Assembly: GCA_963730065.1 (NCBI GenBank)
Contig: CAVSQL010000017.1
Location: 124,001 to 188,000 of the forward strand
Reading direction: 5' to 3'
DNA from: UBA9676 sp963730065
GTDB taxonomy: Bacteria > Actinomycetota > Actinomycetes > Streptosporangiales > Streptosporangiaceae
DNA length: 64,000 bases
A model generated the notes under the pieces. That model saw only the letters and a program-made list of their open reading frames with translations. It was not told where the DNA came from and ran no database searches. Position 1 is the stretch's first letter, and each line of letters begins with the position of its first letter. A program made the translations under genes and the position numbers. Positions 50,976 through 59,901 of this stretch are shown here, piece after piece.

Positions 50976-51455
50976 TCAGCGGACCTCGAGCAGGGCAGCG
51001 TACCGGGCCAGGTAAAGCGGCCATCCCTGGTCGCCGTCGACGCCGTCGCTGACCGACTGCCAACCGGGACCGTGCCGGTCGAGGTGGCGGTGCTCCAGCT
51101 CGACCCGGGTGCGGCCCGGTCCCTCGGCCACGAACCGGACCTCGACCTCGCTGGTCAGCTCCGGGTCCGTCTCGACTTGCCATTGCGGGCCGATGTCCCA
51201 GCTGAACACCACCCGGGCTGGCGGCTCGTAGGCCAGGATCCGCGCCCACCGGCACTCGCTGCCGTCGACGGCGCGGTCGTAGATGTGCCCGCCGACGTGG
51301 GGCTCGAAGACTGTCTCGGCGATCGTGGCCGCGAGCAGGTTGTGCTCCGGCGGCTTGAAGTCGCCGAACCTCTCGGTGAACACTGTGAAGGCCTGCTCGA
51401 CCGGCGCGTTGACCACCACCTGCTTGCGGACAACAGGGACCTCGGTTCGGGTCAT
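50976..51455 (-). CDS. SRPBCC/AHSA1-like protein
   Basis: 159 residues from ATG 51455, overlapping the ArsR stop (ATGA). AHSA1-type START fold: VRKQVVVNAPVEQAFTVFTE, PPEHNLLAATIAETVFEPHV, RVVFSWDIGPQW, LEHRHLDRHG. Proteins of this kind are typically encoded beside ArsR regulators in actinomycetes, as here, and probably bind a small hydrophobic molecule. Confidence 0.88.
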   Translation of the reverse strand: MTRTEVPVVRKQVVVNAPVEQAFTVFTERFGDFKPPEHNLLAATIAETVFEPHVGGHIYDRAVDGSECRWARILAYEPPARVVFSWDIGPQWQVETDPELTSEVEVRFVAEGPGRTRVELEHRHLDRHGPGWQSVSDGVDGDQGWPLYLARYAALLEVR

Positions 51456-51775
51456 GGACTCTCCTCCGTCGCTTGTTCGGCAACATCCACGTAGCTGGCC
51501 AGAGCCCTCTGCCAGAAGGTGTCGAGCTGATCGCGCAACGCGGCCACCGCCGCCGGATTGAGCCGGTAGATGCGTCTGGTGCCGACCGCGCGTTCACTGA
51601 CCAGGCCGGCGTCTTTGAGGACTTTCAGGTGCTGGGAGACCGCTGACCGGCTGACCGGCAGCTCCGCGGCCAGTTGTCCCACCGCCTGCGGCCCCCCGGC
51701 CAGGCGGCTGACGATGGCGCGCCGGGTGCCGTCCGCCAGCGCGCTCCAGCCGTCACTTGCTCGGTCAGAATTCAC
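51452..51775 (-). CDS. ArsR-family transcriptional regulator
   Basis: 107-residue winged-helix repressor from GTG 51775. HTH region ALADGTRRAIVSRLAGGPQA, LAAELPVSRSAVSQHLKVL, then KDAGLVSERAVGTRRIYRL wing. No Cys-rich metal site, so it belongs to the ArsR subgroup paired with AHSA1/SRPBCC genes. Two CCGTTAG direct repeats overlap its start codon, and the transcript may be leaderless. Confidence 0.9.
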   Translation of the reverse strand: MNSDRASDGWSALADGTRRAIVSRLAGGPQAVGQLAAELPVSRSAVSQHLKVLKDAGLVSERAVGTRRIYRLNPAAVAALRDQLDTFWQRALASYVDVAEQATEESP

Positions 51776-51798
51776 TAACGGTTAGATTTTCCTAACGG
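51775..51798 (-). promoter_or_regulatory. Direct-repeat operator at the ArsR start
   Basis: On the minus strand CCGTTAG occurs at 51798-51792 and again at 51781-51775, 17 bases apart, the second touching the GTG start. AT-rich between (GAAAATCTAA). Positioned for autoregulation. Confidence 0.5.
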
Positions 51799-52179
51799 AG
51801 TGGCTGTTGTCAAGGCCCTGCACGAGGTGGGCTGGGAAGGGCCCCTGGGCCGGGGCGCTCGGGGCCTGCCGGAGGCCCATCCGGCCCATGCCCGCCACCG
51901 GCAAGCGCATCAGCGTCGAGGCCGTCAACATCGGCCGTATCGAAACGGCCAGGCCAAAGAGCGCTGGGCGGCCTCAACAGGTACTCCATGCTCAGCCAGC
52001 TCGGCGTGATCCCCGCACCACCGGCAGGCTAGCCCCGGCCGCCACTGCAGGCCAGCACAGATGCCGGACGGCCACATGGCACCACCACGCAGCCCCGGGC
52101 CGTCGCTCTGGGGCCAGTTCAGTCGACGTTGTGCGTCTGCGGGACCTGATGGATAGTGGCCCGGGCCACGCCGCGGACT
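51799..52179. other. Intergenic stretch, no gene recognised
   Basis: Open frames are present on both strands but without family pattern. A possible C-terminal scrap (NRYSMLSQLGVIPAPPAG and stop, about 51975-52032) cannot be assigned. Confidence 0.4.
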
Positions 52180-52821
52180 CTATTGGTGATGCCCGCGGGG
52201 CTGCCGCTGGAATGCTGCCCAGGTGAACGGCTGGGTGACGCCGGCCGGCGTGAGGTGCTCCTCGCGGTCCCGGGCGGCCAGTGTCCAGCCGCCGCCCAGG
52301 ACCGCAGCCAGTTCGCGCGGGCCGTAGCGGGCGACCGGCAGGCCCGAGCAGTGCTGCGGCCCGTCCAGCGCGAAGCAGCCGACCACCACGACCGCGCCCG
52401 CAGCGGTGGCCGAATCCAGGGTGTCCAGGTAGCGCAGCCGGTCCCGGCTGGCGGTCAGGAAATGGAAGACCGCCCGGTCGTGCCAGACCTGATACCGCCG
52501 CTGCGGGCGCCAGGTCAGAACATCGGCAACCAGCCACCGCACCCGCTCAGCTTGCGGGCCAAGGCGCCGCTGGGCGTACCGCAACCCGGCCGCGGAGATA
52601 TCAAGCACGGTGACGTCGGCGAAACCGCGGCCGAGCAGGGCGCTGGCCAGCGGCGAGGCGCCTCCGCCCACGTCAAGCACACTGTCGCCAGCTGAGACCC
52701 CCGCCGCGTCCAGCATCCGCAAAGACATCGCAGGCTCCTCCTGGAACCAGCTGCGGGTGCCGGCTCCTTGGGCGTAGGCGCCGTCCCAGCGCCGCGCCGG
52801 ATCGGGCGAGCTCGCCATCAC
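52180..52821 (-). CDS. Class I SAM-dependent methyltransferase
   Basis: 213 residues from ATG 52821 (a second ATG follows directly). Opening WDGAYAQGAGTRSWFQEEPA is typical of a small methyltransferase group; SAM motif I is VLDVGGGASPL (about residues 49-59), acidic residue in VTVLDISAAGL, and YQVWHDRAVFHFLT near motif post-II. Substrate unknown. Monocistronic. Confidence 0.85.
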   Translation of the reverse strand: MMASSPDPARRWDGAYAQGAGTRSWFQEEPAMSLRMLDAAGVSAGDSVLDVGGGASPLASALLGRGFADVTVLDISAAGLRYAQRRLGPQAERVRWLVADVLTWRPQRRYQVWHDRAVFHFLTASRDRLRYLDTLDSATAAGAVVVVGCFALDGPQHCSGLPVARYGPRELAAVLGGGWTLAARDREEHLTPAGVTQPFTWAAFQRQPRGHHQ

Positions 52822-53256
52822 CTCATCATTCCCCAGCCAGACCCAGGCCAGGGATCAGCCAGGCCAGCGATGACTTTGCTCCCGTCGTCGGCAAGCTGGC
52901 CGGCGGGCTGAGAACGAGGCCGGTCTGCACGAGGGCCTCAAGCATGCCGGGCAGAAAGCACCCGCGGCTGGCCAGCACCCCATCGCCGGAGGGCCTTGGC
53001 GGTGGCTGGCAGCGCCACGGACGGCGGCCGCCCCAAGACACCCAGAACGTGGGGCCGACCATCCGCGCACGAACCGCAAGCAAGCCTTCCGGGAAGGGCA
53101 GCCGCGCGCACCCTCAGCCAGCCCCGCGCCCGCCAGCCGGTTGCGAACGTGGGCCCGCACGCCCGGCAGCCACACCACCCCCGTCGGCTGCAAACCGGCT
53201 GCAAGGGCCACCGGCGAAGCTGAGCGGGACAACGCCACCCGACCAGGAGACCCGAT
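52822..53256. other. Intergenic stretch, no gene recognised
   Basis: About 435 bases between the divergent methyltransferase and rhodanese genes. Long open frames on the minus strand here have no family signal and continue antisense to the rhodanese, so I reject them. Confidence 0.5.
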
Positions 53257-53712
53257 ATGGCCCGACGCCACACCGCCAAGACCGTCGATGAGCTGCTCGC
53301 CCAGGCCAGGGCCACCCTGCCGGACCGCCCCTCGCCCGCCGAAGCACTCCACGCCCAAGCCGGCGGCGCCCTGATCATCGACATCCGCGGCGACGACCAG
53401 CGGCACGAACATGGCCTGATCCCCGGCGCCATCGTGCTGCCCCGCAACTGCCTGGAATGGCGCTGCGACCCCGCATCCGAATGGAGGCACCCCGCCATCA
53501 CCCGCCGGGACCTGCGCATCATCCTCATCTGCGAGCAGGGATACCAATCCAGCCTGGCAGCAGCGACCCTGCAGCAGCTTGGCCATACTCACGCCACCGA
53601 CGTTGACGGGGGGTTCACCGCCTGGGCCGCAGCCGGCCTGCCAGGGATCGGGCCCCGGCGACAGCAGCCAAGCCCAGTCGACGGCCGTCATCCTGAGGCA
53701 CCAACATGCTGA
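53257..53712 (+). CDS. Rhodanese-like domain protein
   Basis: 151 residues from ATG 53257 with AGGAGAC upstream. Single rhodanese domain: ALIIDIRGDDQRHEHGLIPG, AIVLPRNCLEWRCDP, active-site Cys in IILICEQGYQSSLAA (C-E-x-G-x-x-S), and VDGGFTAWAAAGLP at the end. Sulfur transfer or redox sensing; no neighbour suggests a partner. Confidence 0.9.
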   Translation: MARRHTAKTVDELLAQARATLPDRPSPAEALHAQAGGALIIDIRGDDQRHEHGLIPGAIVLPRNCLEWRCDPASEWRHPAITRRDLRIILICEQGYQSSLAAATLQQLGHTHATDVDGGFTAWAAAGLPGIGPRRQQPSPVDGRHPEAPTC

Positions 53713-54166
53713 ATAATCCGGCCATCGAGATAGACCCGCGCACCGAGACCACACGAGAATGGATGATCTGCGCGCGCCAGCCGCCTGGCCAGGACGGTCC
53801 ATCAACCGCTCCGAGTCGGCAGGGACCGAATTGAACCGTGTTGGCACGAACCGTCGGGCTCGCAGCTCGCAGCTGAGCATGCGCGAATGCCACTGACCGC
53901 TAGGGCTGACTTGTGGTGCGTGTCGCTGGACCCCAGCCGGCCGCAGCGATGATCTCCTCAAGGCTCATCCGCCCGATGATGCCCGCCGTCCCCGACTGAC
54001 CGGAACCTGAGCTCTTGGCCAGAGGGGGCCTTGCCCCTGCACCGAGCCTGGGATCGATTTCAGCCGCAGGTGCGCTCCCCCGCCTGTTCAACCACCGCGA
54101 ACGCCATGCCGGCCGACGTGCCATCGGCGGTCAGTCCGTGAGGCTAAGTGCCAACTCTCCACGTCC
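53713..54166. other. Intergenic stretch, no gene recognised
   Basis: Between the rhodanese gene and the repeat cluster. A 74-codon minus frame ending at 53900 (GRMSLEEIIAAAGWGP near its end) is the only candidate and cannot be supported. Confidence 0.4.
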
Positions 54167-54224
54167 ATGTCAATGTCAATGTCAAGAACGACGGTCAACT
54201 GACGGTCAGATGATCTTGACCGTC
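54167..54224. repeat. Short repeat cluster next to the tRNA remnant
   Basis: ATGTCA three times in tandem (54167-54184), then GACGGTCA at 54190-54197 and 54201-54208 and its complement TGACCGTC at 54217-54224. Direct and inverted short repeats beside a tRNA 3' end resemble integrase arm-type binding sites, though no integrase gene is in the window. Confidence 0.45.
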
Positions 54225-54265
54225 GCTCCGGCAGGTCGAGAACTTGGGCTTGACCTGCTGGTTTG

Positions 54266-54310
54266 TGGAGCCCCCATACGGAATCGAACCGTAGACCTTC
54301 TCCTTACCAT
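54266..54310 (-). mobile_element. 3' half of tRNA-Thr (GGU anticodon), probable attachment-site scar
   Basis: On the minus strand the 45 bases from the anticodon loop ATGGTAA to a terminal CCA read like tRNA-Thr: variable loop, T arm TACGG-TTCGATT-CCGTA, acceptor 3' strand TGGGGGC, discriminator T, CCA. The 5' half (acceptor 5' strand, D arm) is missing; upstream bases resemble a tRNA for about 10 more positions at most. A fragment running exactly from anticodon loop to CCA is the typical attR/attL core left when an element inserts in a tRNA gene. By its orientation the inserted DNA would lie at higher coordinates. Confidence 0.6.
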
Positions 54311-54512
54311 AAGGACGGCCCACCGCCCCAAGCGCTCTGCCTGCACGGATAGCGCCGCTTCAGTGCTCGCACTGCGCTGATTGCACACGGCGCTCACTGC
54401 TGTCGTTCCACGGTCGGCCCGATAGGGCCATAACCCTTAGTAACCGATTGGCCCGCGTCCCCTTGCTGGCGGGCGGCATCGCGGTCCTAGGGACGGCACG
54501 TGAATCGCGAGG

Positions 54513-54818
54513 TTAGCTGGCGGCGCTGAGCGGGCGGATCCCGTCGAGCGCGTCGCCGAGCCGGTCCTTCTCGGTCTCCAGGTCATACCGGGCCTGTAGG
54601 TTGATCCAGAACCGCTCGGAAGTGCCGAAGAAGCGGGCCAGCCGCAGCGCTGTGTCGGCGCTGATGCGGCGCTGGCCGTGCACGATCTCGTTGATCCGCC
54701 GGGCCGGGACCCCGATTTCCTTAGCTAGCTTGTACTGGCTCACCGCAAGCGGCTTGAGGAACTCCTCCAGCAGGATCTCGCCAGGATGCACTGGTGCCAT
54801 GACCGTGTCAGTTGCCAT
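54513..54818 (-). CDS. higA: HigA-family antitoxin
   Basis: 101 residues from ATG 54818 (GGGAGGGAG upstream). XRE-type helix-turn-helix PGEILLEEFLKPLAVSQYKL, AKEIGVPARRINEIVHGQRR, then ALRLARFFGTSERFWINLQ, a signature of the VapI/HigA family. Neutralises HigB and represses the operon. 12 bases after the toxin gene. Confidence 0.92.
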   Translation of the reverse strand: MATDTVMAPVHPGEILLEEFLKPLAVSQYKLAKEIGVPARRINEIVHGQRRISADTALRLARFFGTSERFWINLQARYDLETEKDRLGDALDGIRPLSAAS

Positions 54819-54830
54819 GCTCCCTCCCTT

Positions 54831-55121
54831 CTAGTGGTAGTCAGTGATCTCCACGTCCTCGGGCCCGCCGTCGGTCCAGCGGAAGCAGATCCGCCACTGC
54901 CGGTTGATCCGGATGCTGTACTGCCCGGCACGATCTCCGGCCAGCTTCTCGAGCCGGTTCCCGGGTGGCACCATCAGGTCCGCCAGGGTCTCCGCCGCGT
55001 CCAGCATCGCCAGCTTCCGCCAGGCCACTCGCTGTAAGAACAGGTCAAGCTTCCGCGACCGCCTCCGGCGCCAGATGGCTTCGGTGTCCTTGTCCCGGAA
55101 GGATCGCAGCACCCCATCCAT
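54831..55121 (-). CDS. higB: HigB-family RelE-like toxin
   Basis: 96 residues from ATG 55121. Ribosome-dependent mRNA interferase fold of the RelE class: IRSFRDKDTE-like start, KLDLFLQRVAWRKLAMLDAA, LMVPPGNRLEKLAGDRAGQY, SIRINRQWRICFRW. Toxin-first gene order is normal for higBA. A 17-base palindrome two bases upstream of the start is the likely HigA operator. Lies just inside the putative tRNA-Thr junction. Confidence 0.93.
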   Translation of the reverse strand: MDGVLRSFRDKDTEAIWRRRRSRKLDLFLQRVAWRKLAMLDAAETLADLMVPPGNRLEKLAGDRAGQYSIRINRQWRICFRWTDGGPEDVEITDYH

Positions 55122-55122
55122 G

Positions 55123-55139
55123 ATAACGCGTCGCGTTAT
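55123..55139 (-). promoter_or_regulatory. Palindromic operator of higBA
   Basis: ATAACGCG-T-CGCGTTAT is a perfect 8-bp-arm palindrome ending two bases before the higB ATG; a degenerate second copy (AACGCAACACGTT) follows at 55140-55153. AT-containing words here also serve as the promoter. Typical for HigA autoregulation. Confidence 0.6.
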
Positions 55140-55153
55140 TAACGCAACACGTT

Positions 55154-55430
55154 CTCAAGCGCGGCTACGGTGAGCCCGAGATCGGATCACGATCAGTGAT
55201 GGACACCGGTCCGCCCCATGCGCATAGAACCGTTCGGCGCGGTTCCCATGCGATCGCCTGATGAGTGGCAGCCGCCCGAGAATGATCGATCTGTTCGCCT
55301 GCGGTTGGGTCATGCTGGTCAGTGGTGGTGTGTGTGTGCTCGGTTTGTGACGCTGAGCAAATGCGTCCCTGGAGGCGGGCGCCGCTGCGCCGAGCGTTGG
55401 GGTCGGTCCGGTGCTGTTGTGCCCTTCGGT
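55154..55430. other. Short intergenic region between higB and the SARP gene end
   Basis: About 280 bases; nothing recognisable beyond the higBA promoter at its left edge. Confidence 0.5.
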
Positions 55431-58400
55431 TCAGGGGCAGACCCGGGTGTAGGAATGCCCGGGGAGGTATTGAGTCCATTCCGCGCGGGTCAGGTTGCGT
55501 CCGGCGACCGTGCATGCGCGTTGCTCCCAGGCGGCGAGCGACGTTGGCCAGGTGAAGCCGTTGCCGTGGTCGTCGACGACGAGCAGGGCATCGCCGCTGG
55601 GCTCGAACGCGGCGGTGGCAGCGGCGCCCTGTTCGGTGTTGAGCGCGGTGCCTTCTTGCTGAAGCGTTGAGCTGGTCCACAGCTTGACCGTTCCGTCCTG
55701 ACCGCCGGTGGTCGCGAACCGCTGACCGATGGGGTCGAACGCGATGCTGGTGACCGGGCCGGCAGCCACGGCCACGGGGCCCGCGACTTGGTCGCCGCTG
55801 ACCGGGTTCCACAGCTGGATGATCCCGCCCCGGGTGCCGGTCGCGAGGGTGCCGTTGGGTGCGAAAGCGAGCGAGACCGTCTCGTCGGCGCCGAGCGGAT
55901 GAACCCTCTGCCGGACCTGGCCGGTCGCGGGGTCGAGGATCAGGACGTCGCTATCTGGGCGGCTTGCGGCCAGCAGCTTCCCGTCGCGGGAGAACGCGAG
56001 AGCGCCGGCGAGGCCTTGGCCGGTTCCGAGGTCGATCTGCGGCACGACTAGTGTGCCGTTGCTCGCTCGCCAGATCGCCAGCGCCGCGAAATGTTCGCCG
56101 TACTGCGTCAGGTCGGTACCCGCAATTCCTCGTGTGTCTGTTCTGCTGCTGTCACTTGCAGCGAGGAACTGGCCGTCGGGAGAGAACGCGAGCGCTTGCA
56201 CCGCCTCTGGTGCCCCGGGCACCTCGTACAGGCCGGTCAGGGAGCGCGCCAGCCGTGGCGTACCGTCCACGCGCCACAGCTGCACCAGGCCGGAGTAGCC
56301 GGCGACGGCGAGGACGGGCCGGGTGGGTGACCACGCGAGCGCCGTGATCATGGTGCCCTTTGGCCCGATCGTGAACGATGCCAGCTGGTGCAGCGTGTGA
56401 GCGGAGAACAAGCCAACGGTGGAGGTACCGAGGCGGACGGCGAACGTGCTGCCATTGGGCGAGAGGGCGAGTGGCGGCGCGGGCGGCAAGACCGTCCGGC
56501 AGCAAGGCGATCCCGGGCCGAGAGCGAAAAGCCGTCCGAAGCTCCGATCGCCGGTCAGGTCCCATTCGAGCAGAACGCCGCCGAGTGAGGAGGTGTAGAG
56601 CGTCGTTCCGTCCGGGCTGAACGCGACGTATTGCACCTGCTCCGCCGGGGCTGTAAGGACCTCAGCCGATTGTGCGGTCTGTGGATCCCAGACGATCACC
56701 TTGTTGTCGTTGCCCGTGCTCGCGACCGCGCGCCCGTCGGGCGAGTAGGTGAGACTGGTCACCGCCGTGCCGTGTGCGCCGGTTCCCGGGCGCCCGTGGC
56801 CGGTGGAAGAGTCCACGAACGACACCTGACCGGTTGGTGAGCCGACCGCGATCGTAGCGCCGTCCGGGCTGATCGCCGCGGCGGACAGCGCCGCCGGCGT
56901 TGGCGTGATCGCCACCGAGCTCACACGACGGACGGGGCTCGCGTCGAACACACGGACGCTGTGGGCGTCGACGACCAGCAGGCGGGCGCCCGCGTCGATG
57001 AGCCTCACCGCGAGCACCGCTCCCGGGTCGATCCGTGTCGTCGACAGCAGCCGCCCGCTCGGCAGCGACCAGCGGGCGAGGTAGGTGGCTCCGGGGGCCT
57101 TGGCGAAGCTGCGGGTGAGGTCGTAGACCCGGTATGCGCAGTAGGCCGTGCGCCCGTCCGGCGCGATCATGATGCTTGCGTGCGCGACGTCCGGCGTCAG
57201 CCGGGCGGCCTGGATGGGATCAAACGTGAGCGTGGCAAGCCGCCTGAGCGTGTGCGCGTCGCGCACCGCGATCGACTGCAGCTCCGAGCTATCGGTCGGG
57301 TACGCAAGCAGGGAACGGTCACTGGAGTACACCGGTGCCACTGCCCCACCGAAGTGGGGCAGTGGGGCTCGTTGCGGCGCGCGCGTGCGCGGGTCGTAGA
57401 AGCGGATCTCGCCCAGGCTTGCGTCGGTGAACCCGTACCTGTTGATCCGAAAATGGCTGACCGCGAGCGTGCGGCCGTCCGGGCTGACGGCCAGCTGGGA
57501 CGCCAAATCGACCGGCAGCGCGAACGTGCCGATCACCGCCGGGTTACGCTGCAGCGTTGCCAGCAGCGTCCCCTCCGTCTGCGGCGAGCGATCGAGATTG
57601 ACCGCCTCACGCGCCAGCAGCATCGCCCGATCCAGCCGCGGCTCGTTGACCGCCTGCGCCCCGAGCTGCCGGGCAAGCGCCACGCGGGCCTGGTTGCTGG
57701 CGCGTTGCTGGTTGATCAGCGCGACCACTCCTCCGGTGACCGCGACAAGCAGCAGGGCAGTGACCGCCGCGAGCACCATCTGCAGGCGGCGCTGCGCGCG
57801 CCCGGCCGCGGCCCGGCTCGCGTCGAGGAAGGCCCGCTCGGTCTGGTTGAGCTCCGGCTCGTGCCCGGCCCGCCACTCCAGCGCGGCGGCCAGCCGACCG
57901 GCCCGGTACACGTCGGCGGCGTCCCGCCCCTGCTCATCCCAGTCGCGTGCGGCGGCGGTCAGGTGGGCGTGCAGGCGGCGGCCGATCCGGTCTTCTTCGA
58001 GCCAGGTGCGGTAGCGCGGCCATTCGCGCAGCAGCGCCTCGTGCGAGAGCTCGACCTCGCCGTCGCTGATGGTCAGCAGGCGGGCGTCGGTCAGCTCTGC
58101 CAGCACAGGGCGCGTGCCGGGGATGCGCTCGAGCTCACCGAGCGGCACCCGGCGGCGGGCGAGCGTCTCGTTCTCGCCGCTGGCCAGGCGCAGCATCAGG
58201 CCGCGCGCGATCCGCCGCTGACCCTCGCCGAGCTGGTTGTAGGCGTCTTCGGCCAGCCGGGCGACGGCGCCGCGCACGCCACCGCTGGCCCGGTAGCTGC
58301 CGTAGCGCAGTGTGCGCCCGTCGCGGGATCGCCACAGCTCCAGCAGCGTGGTCGACAGCAGCGGCAGCCCGCCGGGCTCTCCGGCCACATCCGATACCAG

Positions 58401-59801
58401 TGCCTCGACCAGCGGGCGCTCGGCCTCGAGCCCGGCGCGGGCGGCCGGCTCTTCGATCGCCCGCGCCAGCTCCTGGCGCTCCATCGGCCCGACCAGCACG
58501 TGGCTAGCGCTCACCATGGCCGCCAGTCGCGGGTAGGAGGCGAGCCGGCCGTAGAAATCGGCGCGCAGCGACACCACCACCAGCGCCCGCCGCTCTGCAT
58601 CGCCCGCCGCCGCTGCCAGCTGACTGGCGAACGCCGCGCGCTCGTCCTCCTGCTCGCACAGGGTGAACAGCTCCTCCAGCTGGTCGACCGCGATCACGAG
58701 CCGCTCGCCGGGTGCGAGCTGCCCGAGCGCGCGGCCAGGCGCGCCGCCGGCCAGGGCGCGGCTCAGCTCGGCGTCCGGGTGGGTGCCCGGCCGCAGCAGC
58801 ACCTGCCGCCACCGCTCGCTGCCCGGCAGTGAGCCTGCACTCAGCGCGGGCAGCACCCCGGCACGCAGCAGCGAGGACTTGCCGACTCCCGAGGAGCCGA
58901 GGATCCCGGTCAGCGGCGACTCCACCAGCCGCGCGAGCAGGTCGGCGACCAGGCGCTCGCGGCCGCAGAAATACTCCGCATCGGCGCGATCGAAGAACGC
59001 CAGCCCCTTAAACGGGCACACCCCCAGCAACGGGCCGCGGGCCGCTGTGGTATGCGGGGCACCGTCCAGGGAGACGTCGTGCCCGAGGATCGAGCGCTCC
59101 AGCTCTTGCAGCGAGCGGCTAGGCTCCAGGCCCAGCTCCTCCCGCAACAGCTCGCTCGTGTGCCGGTACGCCGCCAGCGCATCAGCCTGCCGGCCAGTGC
59201 GATACAGCGCGAGCATCAGCTGCCCGCGCAGCCGCTCCTGCAACGGGTTGGAGGCGATCAGCGACTCGATCTCGCCGATCAGCTCACCGTCGGCTCCCAG
59301 CGCCAGATCGGCCTCGATCCGGTCCTCCAGCGCCGCCAGCCGCGCTTCCTGCAGCCGGGCGATCGCCGCCTGCGCGAACGGCTCATACGCGAACTCGGCA
59401 AGCGGCTCGCCCCGCCACAGCCCCAGCGCCGAGCACAGCCGCTGTTTCGCGCGGGCCGCATCGCCGCCGGCCAGCGCCCGCCGCCCCTCAGCGCCAAGCG
59501 CCTCGAAACGAACCGCGTCGACCTGCTCGGGCGCGACCGCCAGCCGGTAGCCCCGCCCCTGCGTCACGATCACACCAGCGCCCAGCGCCTTACGCAGATG
59601 CGAGACATACACCTGCACGGTCTTGGCGGCGGCCACCGGGGCCCGCTCACCCCACAGCTCATCGACCAGGCGATCGGTCGAGACCACCTCGCCGCGGTGA
59701 AGCACCAGCACAGCCAGCAACGCCCGCTGCTGCACGGCACCCAGCACCAGAGGCTCGCCCTCCCGCGCCACCTCCAGCGGCCCAAGTATCCGGAAATCCA
59801 C
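55431..59801 (-). CDS. SARP/BTAD regulator fused to STAND NTPase and WD40 repeats
   Basis: 1456 residues from GTG 59801. Order: OmpR/PhoB-type DNA-binding domain (1-92; MDFRILGPLEVAREGEPLVL, TVQVYVSHLRKAL), bacterial transcriptional activator domain (95-240; ESLIASNPLQERLRGQLM), nSTAND1-type NTPase (about 262-620; Walker A ILGSSGVGKSSLL, Walker B LVIAVDQLEELF), a hydrophobic helix (about 675-698) and at least ten WD40-like beta-propeller blades (LTYSPDGRAVASTGNDNKVI, VAFSPDGTTLYTSS, LAFAPNGTLATGTRGGII). SARP regulators activate secondary metabolism; the STAND and propeller parts suggest ligand- or damage-sensing with ATP-dependent oligomerisation. Upstream lies a small secreted protein. Confidence 0.95.
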   Translation of the reverse strand: MDFRILGPLEVAREGEPLVLGAVQQRALLAVLVLHRGEVVSTDRLVDELWGERAPVAAAKTVQVYVSHLRKALGAGVIVTQGRGYRLAVAPEQVDAVRFEALGAEGRRALAGGDAARAKQRLCSALGLWRGEPLAEFAYEPFAQAAIARLQEARLAALEDRIEADLALGADGELIGEIESLIASNPLQERLRGQLMLALYRTGRQADALAAYRHTSELLREELGLEPSRSLQELERSILGHDVSLDGAPHTTAARGPLLGVCPFKGLAFFDRADAEYFCGRERLVADLLARLVESPLTGILGSSGVGKSSLLRAGVLPALSAGSLPGSERWRQVLLRPGTHPDAELSRALAGGAPGRALGQLAPGERLVIAVDQLEELFTLCEQEDERAAFASQLAAAAGDAERRALVVVSLRADFYGRLASYPRLAAMVSASHVLVGPMERQELARAIEEPAARAGLEAERPLVEALVSDVAGEPGGLPLLSTTLLELWRSRDGRTLRYGSYRASGGVRGAVARLAEDAYNQLGEGQRRIARGLMLRLASGENETLARRRVPLGELERIPGTRPVLAELTDARLLTISDGEVELSHEALLREWPRYRTWLEEDRIGRRLHAHLTAAARDWDEQGRDAADVYRAGRLAAALEWRAGHEPELNQTERAFLDASRAAAGRAQRRLQMVLAAVTALLLVAVTGGVVALINQQRASNQARVALARQLGAQAVNEPRLDRAMLLAREAVNLDRSPQTEGTLLATLQRNPAVIGTFALPVDLASQLAVSPDGRTLAVSHFRINRYGFTDASLGEIRFYDPRTRAPQRAPLPHFGGAVAPVYSSDRSLLAYPTDSSELQSIAVRDAHTLRRLATLTFDPIQAARLTPDVAHASIMIAPDGRTAYCAYRVYDLTRSFAKAPGATYLARWSLPSGRLLSTTRIDPGAVLAVRLIDAGARLLVVDAHSVRVFDASPVRRVSSVAITPTPAALSAAAISPDGATIAVGSPTGQVSFVDSSTGHGRPGTGAHGTAVTSLTYSPDGRAVASTGNDNKVIVWDPQTAQSAEVLTAPAEQVQYVAFSPDGTTLYTSSLGGVLLEWDLTGDRSFGRLFALGPGSPCCRTVLPPAPPLALSPNGSTFAVRLGTSTVGLFSAHTLHQLASFTIGPKGTMITALAWSPTRPVLAVAGYSGLVQLWRVDGTPRLARSLTGLYEVPGAPEAVQALAFSPDGQFLAASDSSRTDTRGIAGTDLTQYGEHFAALAIWRASNGTLVVPQIDLGTGQGLAGALAFSRDGKLLAASRPDSDVLILDPATGQVRQRVHPLGADETVSLAFAPNGTLATGTRGGIIQLWNPVSGDQVAGPVAVAAGPVTSIAFDPIGQRFATTGGQDGTVKLWTSSTLQQEGTALNTEQGAAATAAFEPSGDALLVVDDHGNGFTWPTSLAAWEQRACTVAGRNLTRAEWTQYLPGHSYTRVCP

Positions 59802-59901
59802 CGCTAGCCCCCTACCGCCCTGCTTCGCGAATCTACCAACCGGCCCACCCGGCGGCCAGCGGCAACGTTGCTGGCCACCGGGCGATCACGCCACCCACCG
59901 G

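Noticed and set aside
52855..53961. 368-codon minus-strand frame
   Set aside because: Overlaps the rhodanese gene in antisense and shows no recognisable domain; the rhodanese has all motifs.
54015..54380. 121-codon plus-strand frame
   Set aside because: Runs through the tRNA-Thr fragment; the apparent peptide GAPIRNRTVDLLL is a familiar artefact of translating tRNA 3' ends.
56961..58832. 623-codon plus-strand frame
   Set aside because: Antisense to the SARP/STAND/WD40 gene; composition dominated by Arg, Gln, Ala, no domain.
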